Source: Taibaiella sp.
GTDB lineage: Bacteria > Bacteroidota > Bacteroidia > Chitinophagales > Chitinophagaceae
NCBI GenBank assembly: GCA_021740995.1
Contig: JAIOYR010000033.1
Coordinates: 1 to 38,885, forward strand
DNA: 38,885 nucleotides
Direction: 5' to 3'
Shown here: piece after piece, positions 17,901 through 24,734 of the stretch
Numbering within the stretch: position 1 is the stretch's first letter
Layout of the letters: each line of letters starts with the position of its first letter
Program-made: the position numbers and the translations under genes
The notes under the pieces: model-generated
Told to the model about the DNA's origin: nothing
Seen by the model: only the letters and a program-made list of their open reading frames with translations
Database searches by the model: none

Positions 17901-18265
17901 GGGGCCGACCGGTTTTGACAGCATAGGGCAGGGTCTGTAAGCATGTCGTGCGTTGTGTAATTAGCACGTAAATCTGAAGACACAAAATCTATAAGGCGAG
18001 AATACTTACGCCATGGCTGCCTAATCAGAGATTAGACACCCTTTATAGCCGCCGGGAGGGCCGCCTGTTGTCGTCCCCGCCGCCGAATCAAACAATAACG
18101 GGATAGGTCTGTGCCTGCTGTGTGTACAGAATGAAAACTGAAACAGATAGGGAGGTGGTAGGTTTGTCCTGCCCCGGCCGGCTCCCGAAAACCAATGCAG
18201 GAATACACATGTAGAAAGCTTATCGGGCATATGTTTGGACGCGGGTTCGACTCCCGCCGGCTCCA
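17901..18265 (+). ncRNA. ssrA: Transfer-messenger RNA (tmRNA)
   Basis: tmRNA rescues stalled ribosomes by acting as a tRNA and then as a short mRNA. The 5' end GGGGCCG (17901-17907) pairs with CGGCTCC (18258-18264) as the acceptor stem, with one G-U pair. The T arm GCGGG-TTCGACT-CCCGC lies at 18241-18257 and the D-like 5' element ACCGGTTTTGACAG follows the stem. The tag frame is GGC GAG AAT ACT TAC GCC ATG GCT GCC TAA (17995-18024), giving GENTYAMAA, close to Bacteroidota tags I recall. After the discriminator A at 18265 the sequence is CTT, so the CCA end is not encoded and must be added by nucleotidyltransferase. Its 3' flank is where the serine-recombinase element abuts. Confidence 0.95.
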
Positions 18266-19787
18266 CTTTACGGGAAGGAAGGCGAAATAATTCTCGCCTT
18301 CCTTCTTTCTTTTCTCCCAAACCCTTACCTGTATTAGCTATTAGGATAAGAACATTGTCGTCTGTTGCGGTTCGATAGGTGCCATCTTTATAAACTAACT
18401 TTTCAGGGAAGGTCGAACCGAGAAAGTATCTTTTCTTGTCCAAATCCGCTTCAGTAAAGACTTCGTCAATATTATTGAGAAAATGGAAACCAAACTCTAT
18501 CATATCCTTCTCATTGGTGCTATTACTGCTTAGCGTTGAAACCTTTGCCGCTAACCTGTCAATTTCCGGCTCCAGTTTGGACTTAATCTTACGATACTCT
18601 GCTGTATCCAACTGTCCATCAAGCATGAGCGTTTGAGCATTGTCCAGTCGTTTCTGGTAGGTATCCAGTTCCTTCTTCACTTGTTGTAGTTCTGCCGTTT
18701 TATCCTGTCCGTCTTTCTTGTTAGAGTCCTTCATGATAAGCGCATAGGAGGTAAAGACCTTTTTATTGCGACTAACCGATCGTAATAGATCGTAAAACTT
18801 CTCGTTGGCTTCTTCAGCCCTAATACGTTCTTTGCAACTTCCCTTGCAGTGGTAATAGTAGTATCGGGCACTCCTTCCCTTGGATGCACTTCCAGTTAAA
18901 GTCTTGCCACATTTTGAGCAGGTCAAGAACCCTCTTAGTGGCAGTTCTTCCTTTTGACAAAATTGAGAAACAGGCAGGTTCCTTTTTCTACCCTCTAAAA
19001 CATCCTGTACTTCATAAAATAGGGCATCGGCAATAATCGGCTCATGTGTTCCTTTCACGATCATTTCAGGTTCTTGCTTGTAGGCTGGTACGAATATCTT
19101 GCTGATATAAACCAGATTGCGCAATAAACACCAGAAACGGGTACGGCTTAACGGCATTCCCTTTTTGTTTAGGATATGTCGCAGCTCTTCAATGTGATAG
19201 TTGCCGGTTGCCATCATCTCAAATGCCAATTGTACAAATGCCTGTTCTTTTACACTTGGTATAATACATGGCTTATTGGCATCGTTTCGGCCATGTTTGT
19301 AGCCATATGGGGCTGACCCCATGTATCTACCATCTTTCATTGCTTTACGCATACCAGCCGTAATATTGAGTGCCCTGCGGTCATTTTCAACTTCCGGTGC
19401 AGTGAGGTATAATGCAAGCAGGAACTTTTGTTCTGGAATTTCCATGTTGAGCGGCTGCTCAATTCCCTGTGGCTCTATACCCAGTTTATACAACTGGCTA
19501 ATCATGCTGTAAGCTTCCGGCGCATTACGTGAGAACCGGTCCCATTTGAGGAACAAGAGCAATTCTGCTGCACCTTTGTTTTTCCTGAGGAAGGCAAGTA
19601 TTTTATTGAACTCTGGTCTTTCAAACGTTTTAGCGGAAAAGTCCTCTTTATAGAAGCCTGCAATTTCTATGTTGTTGATAGCACAGTACTTGCGCAGCAT
19701 ATCTTCCTGATGTGCAAGGCTATTACCTTTCTCAGCTTGCTCGTCTGTACTCACCCGGACATATAATATTGCTTTCCGTTGTTTCAT
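18021..19787 (-). CDS. Large serine recombinase (integrase) running into ssrA
   Basis: 588 aa as an open frame. The N-terminal resolvase domain has catalytic Ser13 in ILYVRVSTDEQ and the arginine helix LKWDRFSRNAPEAY. The recombinase domain follows (PYGYKHGRND...SVKEQAFVQLAFEMM, about 155-260), then a zinc ribbon CSKCG...YHCKGSC (about 290-320) and a coiled-coil segment (about 350-420). It catalyses integration and excision of the element. Residues from about 491 on are encoded by the antisense strand of the ssrA terminator and ssrA itself (tail starting VEPAGVEPASK), so this tail was gained at integration and the true native C-terminus probably lies near residue 480-490. The frame overlaps the 104-aa gene upstream by 56 bp. 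Confidence 0.92.
   Translation of the reverse strand: MKQRKAILYVRVSTDEQAEKGNSLAHQEDMLRKYCAINNIEIAGFYKEDFSAKTFERPEFNKILAFLRKNKGAAELLLFLKWDRFSRNAPEAYSMISQLYKLGIEPQGIEQPLNMEIPEQKFLLALYLTAPEVENDRRALNITAGMRKAMKDGRYMGSAPYGYKHGRNDANKPCIIPSVKEQAFVQLAFEMMATGNYHIEELRHILNKKGMPLSRTRFWCLLRNLVYISKIFVPAYKQEPEMIVKGTHEPIIADALFYEVQDVLEGRKRNLPVSQFCQKEELPLRGFLTCSKCGKTLTGSASKGRSARYYYYHCKGSCKERIRAEEANEKFYDLLRSVSRNKKVFTSYALIMKDSNKKDGQDKTAELQQVKKELDTYQKRLDNAQTLMLDGQLDTAEYRKIKSKLEPEIDRLAAKVSTLSSNSTNEKDMIEFGFHFLNNIDEVFTEADLDKKRYFLGSTFPEKLVYKDGTYRTATDDNVLILIANTGKGLGEKKEGRRELFRLPSRKVEPAGVEPASKHMPDKLSTCVFLHWFSGAGRGRTNLPPPYLFQFSFCTHSRHRPIPLLFDSAAGTTTGGPPGGYKGCLISD
18274..18315 (+). terminator. Rho-independent terminator of ssrA
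   Basis: GAAGGAAGGCGA (18274-18285) and TCGCCTTCCTTC (18294-18305) form a perfect 12-bp stem with an 8-nt loop, followed by TTTCTTTTCT. It lies 9 bp after the tmRNA end. It is also read, in antisense, as codons of the recombinase frame. Confidence 0.85.
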
Positions 19788-20046
19788 TTGCGTTTGGTTT
19801 TAGTTCAATGATCTTATTGTTGTTTGCTTGCTTCTCCTTTACATGAATGATGACTCTTGTTAGCGCATACAGCCATTCCCTTATTTTGTAAAGCTGTTCG
19901 TCACTGTATTGTACCTGTTCGTCATTCCATATAGCCCTAAGTTTTTCCAGCGGCACTTTGTCAGGAAATATATCATCATGTACAGTTTCCTTTGTCCGTT
20001 CGGCTTTCACTAAAGGGCTGAACTTTGCTTGTCTGTTTTTCTTCAT
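19732..20046 (-). CDS. Accessory protein of the recombinase operon, unknown function
   Basis: 104 aa, basic at the N-terminus (MKKNRQAKFSPLVKAERTKE), then a helical segment LEKLRAIWNDEQVQYSDEQLYKIREWLYALTRVIIHVKEKQ. No family is recognised. It overlaps the recombinase start by 56 bp in another frame, so the two are translationally linked. Small proteins of this kind often precede serine recombinases in Bacteroidota elements; a role as recombination directionality factor or regulator is possible but not shown. Confidence 0.6.
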   Translation of the reverse strand: MKKNRQAKFSPLVKAERTKETVHDDIFPDKVPLEKLRAIWNDEQVQYSDEQLYKIREWLYALTRVIIHVKEKQANNNKIIELKPNANETTESNIICPGEYRRAS

Positions 20047-20048
20047 AC

Positions 20049-20074
20049 CAAAGATATAAAAGGTTGATTATCAA
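20049..20074 (-). promoter_or_regulatory. Promoter box and palindromic operator of the recombinase operon
   Basis: TATCTTTG (20049-20056, minus strand) matches TAnnTTTG; the ATG at 20046 follows after only 2 nt, so the transcript would be leaderless. A perfect palindrome TTGAT-T-ATCAA lies at 20064-20074, inside the promoter spacer. A protein bound there would block transcription. Confidence 0.5.
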
Positions 20075-20133
20075 TGTGCATAGGGTGCTTCCCGCTTTGT
20101 TAATTAAGGAATGTTTAAGACATCATGAGTGAA

Positions 20134-20370
20134 TTATTTATTCCGTAAACCTTTCATCTTACGGAGGGGTTCTTCAATTTCTTGCATTGCTTTATTGTGC
20201 CTTTGGGCAATCACGGATAGCTCCGAACATAACTTAGTCACGCTGCCGAGTACATCGTTTAGAGTGACTTTTTTATGTTCTGCTGCGATCTTCATAAACG
20301 TCAGCAGTTTTTCTTCTGCTTCCTTTCTTGAATTGGCTTCAATCTGTATTGGTAATGTATATAATGGCAT
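20134..20370 (-). CDS. Small protein of the integrated element, unknown function
   Basis: 78 aa from the ATG at 20370 (MPLYTLPIQIEANSRKEAEEK), or 90 aa from 20406. The longer form would overlap the end of the upstream gene by 11 bp. The first part looks like a beta strand plus a helix typical of small DNA- or protein-binding domains; the second is helical (LGSVTKLCSELSVIAQRHNKAMQEIEEPLRKMKGL). No family is recognised. Same strand and direction as the neighbouring element genes. Confidence 0.55.
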   Translation of the reverse strand: MPLYTLPIQIEANSRKEAEEKLLTFMKIAAEHKKVTLNDVLGSVTKLCSELSVIAQRHNKAMQEIEEPLRKMKGLRNK

Positions 20371-20395
20371 AGCTGGTTTTTGTTGAGTGAAAAAT

Positions 20396-21235
20396 TTAAG
20401 CGGCACTTTTTTGCTTTGCTGATTCTGCTAGTATACCAGCTATCTGATCTATCAGGTGATTGTTGTGATACATATACCTTATTATAGTTGATACCTTTTC
20501 AAGGTGAGATTCAGGGAATAGCGGTATTAGTGCATTTTCCAGCCGTGCCACATCTTCTTCACCGATAGTCCCGGAGTAAGTCTGTTGTTTTTTGCTGAAA
20601 GAGACTTTGCTGTCCTGTTTGCCTTCAGCGTCATTTACACTATTTTGCGAAAAACTGTCGGTTTTCCCATCACTACCCAGAAAATCGCCAATCAAAGGCA
20701 ACCCACTCAATACATTTGGATTCTTTGAAAGGTAAACGCCAGCAAGGCCAATAACAGCATCCGTTATTTTGCTCGATGACTTTTGTTTCTCCGATTCAAG
20801 TATGGATATCGTGTTCTGAAGCACGTCGGAATACTTTTCTAGTTCTTCCACTTCCTCCTTTAAGCTCTCGTTTTCCTTCTTTAGTTGGTCGTGATCCCAT
20901 TGCTCCTTTGCTTGTGACAGTCTATCGTCAATAGTCTTCTCGATACCAGCCAAGGCTTGTTGGTGCGTTGATTCTTGTTCCTTTAAAAACAACACATAAC
21001 GGATACATCTCCTTGAATTACCTACAAACAAGCGGATAGTAACATTTTTTGTATCGTCCTGGATAAAGTCTTCGTGATCGAAGAATCGCTCTGGATCACG
21101 GTTTCGTGAAATGACAATCAACTCATCAATACTTACGTCATAGTCCTTTGCGTTGCCAGCTTCTTTTTCATTGAGCAGCATTTGGTAAATAAGATTTACC
21201 CGTTTTTCCGTGTACTTTTCTCTTACAATACTCAT
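20396..21235 (-). CDS. Coiled-coil protein of the integrated element, unknown function
   Basis: 279 aa. N-terminal part (1 to about 85) mixed alpha/beta. Residues about 90-160 form a long coiled coil (DQLKKENESLKEEVEELEKYSDVLQN). A short hydrophobic stretch with Gly/Pro follows (ITDAVIGLAGVYLSKNPNVLSGLPLIGDFLG, about 165-195), which may be membrane-associated, and the C-terminus is helical (EEDVARLENALIPLFPESHLEKVSTIIRYMYHN). No family recognised. It lies 30 bp after the HTH gene in the same direction. Possible roles in element maintenance or mobilisation are guesses. Confidence 0.6.
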   Translation of the reverse strand: MSIVREKYTEKRVNLIYQMLLNEKEAGNAKDYDVSIDELIVISRNRDPERFFDHEDFIQDDTKNVTIRLFVGNSRRCIRYVLFLKEQESTHQQALAGIEKTIDDRLSQAKEQWDHDQLKKENESLKEEVEELEKYSDVLQNTISILESEKQKSSSKITDAVIGLAGVYLSKNPNVLSGLPLIGDFLGSDGKTDSFSQNSVNDAEGKQDSKVSFSKKQQTYSGTIGEEDVARLENALIPLFPESHLEKVSTIIRYMYHNNHLIDQIAGILAESAKQKSAA

Positions 21236-21265
21236 CGGCTTGTTTTTTAGTGTTACTAATGAATT

Positions 21266-21538
21266 CTATTTGGTTTCTGATAAATACTCGTTTAGCTGAT
21301 CTAGGGTAAACAGGAGCCGTGCGTACTTCTTTTTTTGCAAGGGCTTTAATTTGCCTTCATTTATCAGGCAGTAAATTCGGGATAATGATAAATGGAGATA
21401 ATCCGCAGCTTCCTTTGCGCTTAGCGGCTTGTTATCAGTTTTGACGATATCTCTTTCTACAGATAAATGAGAGCGGCTGTCTAGCTTCTCATTTATGAGA
21501 GCCAATTGCCGAAGGATTTTGTTTAGCTTTTCGATCAT
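21266..21538 (-). CDS. Excisionase-like helix-turn-helix protein
   Basis: 90 aa. After a helical N-terminus (IEKLNKILRQLALINEKLDS), the winged HTH of the excisionase/MerR-like HTH_17 type spans about 37-85: PLSAKEAADYLHLSLSRIYCLINEGKLKPLQKKKYARLLFTLDQLNEYLSE. Such proteins bind att sites to steer the recombinase to excision, or control element genes. It is the first gene of the element operon and is preceded by two repeat arrays that are its likely binding sites. Confidence 0.8.
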   Translation of the reverse strand: MIEKLNKILRQLALINEKLDSRSHLSVERDIVKTDNKPLSAKEAADYLHLSLSRIYCLINEGKLKPLQKKKYARLLFTLDQLNEYLSETK

Positions 21539-21555
21539 GTTTTTCTAATTTTACA

Positions 21556-21563
21556 CAAAGCTA
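21556..21563 (-). promoter_or_regulatory. -7 promoter box of the HTH gene
   Basis: TAGCTTTG on the minus strand matches TAnnTTTG; the ATG at 21538 follows after 17 nt. The CCCGAT repeats begin 22 bp upstream of this box. Confidence 0.45.
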
Positions 21564-21585
21564 AAACGAGGTAAAAAACTACTTT

Positions 21586-21611
21586 CCCGATCTTCCCCGA
21601 TTTTACCCGAT
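21586..21611. repeat. Three CCCGAT direct repeats at exact 10-bp pitch
   Basis: CCCGAT starts at 21586, 21596 and 21606. The 10-bp units differ only in their last bases. One-turn spacing places all copies on the same face of the helix, as for cooperative binding of a small protein. They lie just upstream of the HTH gene promoter. Confidence 0.75.
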
Positions 21612-21638
21612 TTTGAAGAAGATTAAACAAGATTGATA

Positions 21639-21728
21639 CTTTTTAAACGTTTGTGCCACTTTTTGTCATTTTCTAAACGTTTCTAAACATTGTTAGCACT
21701 TTTTAAACGTTTCTCGACATTGTCAGCA
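21639..21728. repeat. Three 30-bp iterons each with the palindrome AAACGTTT
   Basis: AAACGTTT starts at 21645, 21675 and 21705, an exact 30-bp pitch. The second and third units also share ACATTG-T/C-AGC near their ends. The 30-bp units span 21639-21668, 21669-21698 and 21699-21728. They lie upstream of the excisionase-like gene and could be its operators, recombinase accessory sites or a replication/transfer origin. Confidence 0.75.
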
Positions 21729-22140
21729 AGTTTAGCAACAGGAAAATTGTTTCAATAGCTTTTAGAGGGGAGCCACAAGACTGATTTTATGTATCAAAAC
21801 CGAACAGTAACGATCAGGTAACGGACTATTCTCACTAAACTGTAGCATACTACAAATAGCGACAAACAGGTAACAGGCTAAAAACGGGTTGGATTTTCCG
21901 TAAGAATGCACGATTGAGCCGCCGTTTTCTTGGTTTACAGACTAGGTGCAAAAATCATTGACAAGAAAGTGAGCACAGATATGCAAATTCTACATCGAGT
22001 TCAGGAAACGCTATTTAAGAGATGGAAATTATCTGGTTGGAATAAACATCATTATGACGAGGGTCATAATACAGTTGTGTTAGGCATGGAAGTAGTAGCA
22101 AAACACATAACGAATGGCTATCCAGTATGTGACAGGGCAG
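21729..22140. other. Spacer between the element operon and norD
   Basis: About 410 bp with no recognised gene. It contains GTAAC-type short repeats (CAGGTAAC near 21814 and 21867). The only ORF of note is on the plus strand: ATG at 21981, 56 codons to 22151, overlapping the end of norD by 11 bp (a TTG at 21930 is in frame). It shows no family features and is probably not a gene. A right-hand attachment site may lie here but none could be identified by eye. Confidence 0.35.
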
Positions 22141-23901
22141 TCAGTATTTAATCCGCTCGTACAATTTTACTATCGACTGCAGTAATTCCGTAGGCGAGGT
22201 CAATATCTGGTAATGATTAACCCCAAACATTTGTGGCAGGTAGTATTTCGCCTGTGCTTCTATTGCTAAAGCATATGAATTGATTTTGCGCTCGTTCATT
22301 TCACGTAATGCCTGCTTTACATCGTTAATGCCATACCTGCCTTCGTATTTATCATAATCATTTGGCTTGCCGTCTGAAATTAAAATGACCCACTTTTTCT
22401 TAGAGCTGCGATTGTTAAGCAAGGCTCCTGAATGCCTTAGCGCTGCGCCTATCCTTGTATATCCCTGTGGTTCTACGGCGCCTATCTTATACTTTGCAGT
22501 ACTCCATTTCTCGTCAAAGCCTTTTATAGACAGGTAAGTAGAATAATTCCGTGTTTTTGAATAAAAACCCTTTATTGCAAAATCAACGTTATACTCATTT
22601 AATATTTCCCCGAAGAGTATAGACACTTGTTTTTCAACATCAATGACCCGGTTCCCGTTTGCGTAGCCGTCGCTGGACAAGCTAATATCCAATAGCAGCA
22701 AGATAGACAGGTCTTTTTCTTTTTTTCGATTGGAAAAATATATCTTATCGGATGGGGTATGCCCTGTATGCACATCGGCATACAGATCGGTGATGGCATC
22801 AATGTCAAATTCATCGCCCTGCGTTTGCCTACGCTGCTGTTGCCATTTATTGTTGACACTTGCTAACGCTTTGCGCAATGTGGTGAGGACAGTTGCATAC
22901 TTGGTTACAGTTTCCCGGTAATACACCATATCGTGCTGCATTGAATGTACGGTATATACTTTGCAATATTTTTCTTTGTATGCCCGCTTTGAATAATCCC
23001 ATTCAGGGTATTCCAGGTAAGGCCCTTTAGTATCAGTCTCTGCGCTTTCTGAAATGGATGTATTCTCCGTAAAGTCTGCCTGGTAAATAGAGTGTACGGG
23101 ATCGTCAACCCGTACAGTGTACTTCATATTCAGCTCGTCAAGGGCATTACTATGGTCTTCAAGTTCATCTTCTCCATCAAAATCGCGCCATACTCCACTG
23201 AATTCATCGGCAGTTTCTACCTTCTCAAAATTGTGGGTAAGTACATAGTCTTCCTGTTGCTTCTTGTCCACTTCTAAACTTCTGACTTCTTCTACCGCAT
23301 TTGCATTCAGTATAGTTGACGGTGTTGCTTCAAGTGCCGTCCTGGTTTTGTCTGAAATATTATTTAACCTTTTGTCAGATGGTGCGTTACTTTCATTGTG
23401 CATCCATTTGCCATACAGCCATGAATAATCAGGATTAGTACCCCCCCGGGTAGTTTCTGATAAATACGTTTCGAAGGTATTGTGCAGTTCGCGTATGACA
23501 GGGTAATGGCGGAATAGTTCATGCAGCACATTGGGGGCTGTTTCCGCAGCTTTTAGTTGCGATAGCTCCTGGCCTTGCTGCTCACTGTTGTTCCAGTTGA
23601 AGTTCAGTTCTTTCTGAACAGAAAGGTAGAACACCCTATACAGGTAGAAGGAATAATTAGCTTCAGCTGATGGAAATAAGAAGAAGGAGGCCGGCAGAAA
23701 GAAATTATCGTCCTTATACCCTCCTTCCCTTTCTGCTGGGTATATTTCAATTTTATTGCCTGATAAGGCTGTTGATACAATTGCCAATTTCGATTTTATA
23801 TCGTTTAAGTGAACGGTACGCTGTGCCATCTCGGTAGAAGTCCTTTTGTTCTTCTTGAAATAGTTGGCCACCCTGCTGAATAAATATTCGTCTAATGCCA
23901 T
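22141..23901 (-). CDS. norD: NorD, von Willebrand A-domain NO reductase activation protein
   Basis: 586 aa. The C-terminal third is a VWA domain with the MIDAS motif LLLLDISLSSDG and the second motif ISDGKPNDYD; the N-terminal part is variable and partly acidic. NorD works with the AAA+ ATPase NorQ to assemble or activate the NorBC nitric oxide reductase, probably by inserting the non-haem iron. Its ATG overlaps the norQ stop by 1 bp (TAATG), which is typical of norQD pairs. It is the last gene of the denitrification run on the minus strand. Confidence 0.88.
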   Translation of the reverse strand: MALDEYLFSRVANYFKKNKRTSTEMAQRTVHLNDIKSKLAIVSTALSGNKIEIYPAEREGGYKDDNFFLPASFFLFPSAEANYSFYLYRVFYLSVQKELNFNWNNSEQQGQELSQLKAAETAPNVLHELFRHYPVIRELHNTFETYLSETTRGGTNPDYSWLYGKWMHNESNAPSDKRLNNISDKTRTALEATPSTILNANAVEEVRSLEVDKKQQEDYVLTHNFEKVETADEFSGVWRDFDGEDELEDHSNALDELNMKYTVRVDDPVHSIYQADFTENTSISESAETDTKGPYLEYPEWDYSKRAYKEKYCKVYTVHSMQHDMVYYRETVTKYATVLTTLRKALASVNNKWQQQRRQTQGDEFDIDAITDLYADVHTGHTPSDKIYFSNRKKEKDLSILLLLDISLSSDGYANGNRVIDVEKQVSILFGEILNEYNVDFAIKGFYSKTRNYSTYLSIKGFDEKWSTAKYKIGAVEPQGYTRIGAALRHSGALLNNRSSKKKWVILISDGKPNDYDKYEGRYGINDVKQALREMNERKINSYALAIEAQAKYYLPQMFGVNHYQILTSPTELLQSIVKLYERIKY

Positions 23902-24680
23902 TATATCATAAGGTTACACAGGTCGGTAAGGGCTGCGATAGTTTCGGTTTCATCAGTGAGAGGTTCCACTACCGCTACTTTGACAGCAAGACGTCTTGCA
24001 AGCCCGCTGCGTATCAGCTTCGCTGCGTCAACTAATAATCGTGTGGATGCCGTTTCGGTTAATCCAAGTTCAGTCAGGTTTCTTATCTTATTTCCTATAC
24101 GCACCAACTTTTGTGCATCGGCAACGTCTATACCGGTTTCTTTTACCAGTATCTCTGTTTCAATATCCTGCTCCGGGTAACGAAAAGAAATTGCCACAAA
24201 ACGTTGCCGCGTAGAAGGTTTCAACTCTTTAAACCCTTTTTGATATCCGGGGTTAAATGATGCCACCAACATAAAATTATCATGGGCCTTTATGCGCTCC
24301 CCTAATTTGTCAACATATAGTTCACGCCTGTGATCGGTGAGTGAGTGAATAGCAACAATCACATCAGGGCGAGCCTCTGCTATCTCGTCCAGGTAAACTA
24401 TAGCCCCTCCTTTGACACCCATGGTCAGCGGTCCGTCTTGCCATACTGTTTCTGCCCCTTTGATAATAAAACGTCCGATAAGGTCGGTGGATGAAGTCTC
24501 CTCGTGACAGCTAATCGTGATCAAATCCCTTTCTAGTTTATGTGCCATAAACTCAACAAACCTTGATTTACCTGTCCCCGTAGGTCCCTTCAACAGGAAG
24601 GGCAGGTCATTACCACAGGCGTGTTCAAAAACTTCAATTTCCTTACCTGTGGCATGATAATATGGTGATGCTATCTTCAT
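23901..24680 (-). CDS. norQ: NorQ/CbbQ-type AAA+ ATPase
   Basis: 259 aa, the usual NorQ length. Walker A is GPTGTGKSRF (about 33-42), Walker B IVYLDEIAEARPDV, sensor-like SFNPGYQKGFKELKPSTRQRFVAI. Belongs to the MoxR branch of AAA+ proteins, which remodel a metalloenzyme together with a VWA protein; here norD overlaps it by 1 bp. 54 bp separate it from norB. Confidence 0.9.
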   Translation of the reverse strand: MKIASPYYHATGKEIEVFEHACGNDLPFLLKGPTGTGKSRFVEFMAHKLERDLITISCHEETSSTDLIGRFIIKGAETVWQDGPLTMGVKGGAIVYLDEIAEARPDVIVAIHSLTDHRRELYVDKLGERIKAHDNFMLVASFNPGYQKGFKELKPSTRQRFVAISFRYPEQDIETEILVKETGIDVADAQKLVRIGNKIRNLTELGLTETASTRLLVDAAKLIRSGLARRLAVKVAVVEPLTDETETIAALTDLCNLMI

Positions 24681-24734
24681 TTTATTTTGTTTTCCGGGTC
24701 AATCCAAGTACCTTATCTGCGCAAATGACATGTG

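Noticed and set aside
18021-18265. Recombinase C-terminal tail as a true protein domain
   Set aside because: These codons are the exact antisense of ssrA, a known artefact of integration beside tRNA/tmRNA genes; the native protein most likely ends earlier.
21586-21728. CRISPR array
   Set aside because: Repeats are only 6-8 bp cores at 10- or 30-bp pitch without unique spacers or cas genes; they fit operator or iteron arrays.
21768-21778. GGGGAGCCACA near 21.77 kb as a copy of the ssrA 3' end (right attachment site)
   Set aside because: Only GGAGCC is shared with the reverse complement of the ssrA end and the orientation is wrong; too short to support an att site.
21981-22151. 56-aa ORF on the plus strand overlapping the end of norD
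   Set aside because: Converges on and overlaps norD, no promoter box and no recognisable features; kept only as a remark in the spacer entry.
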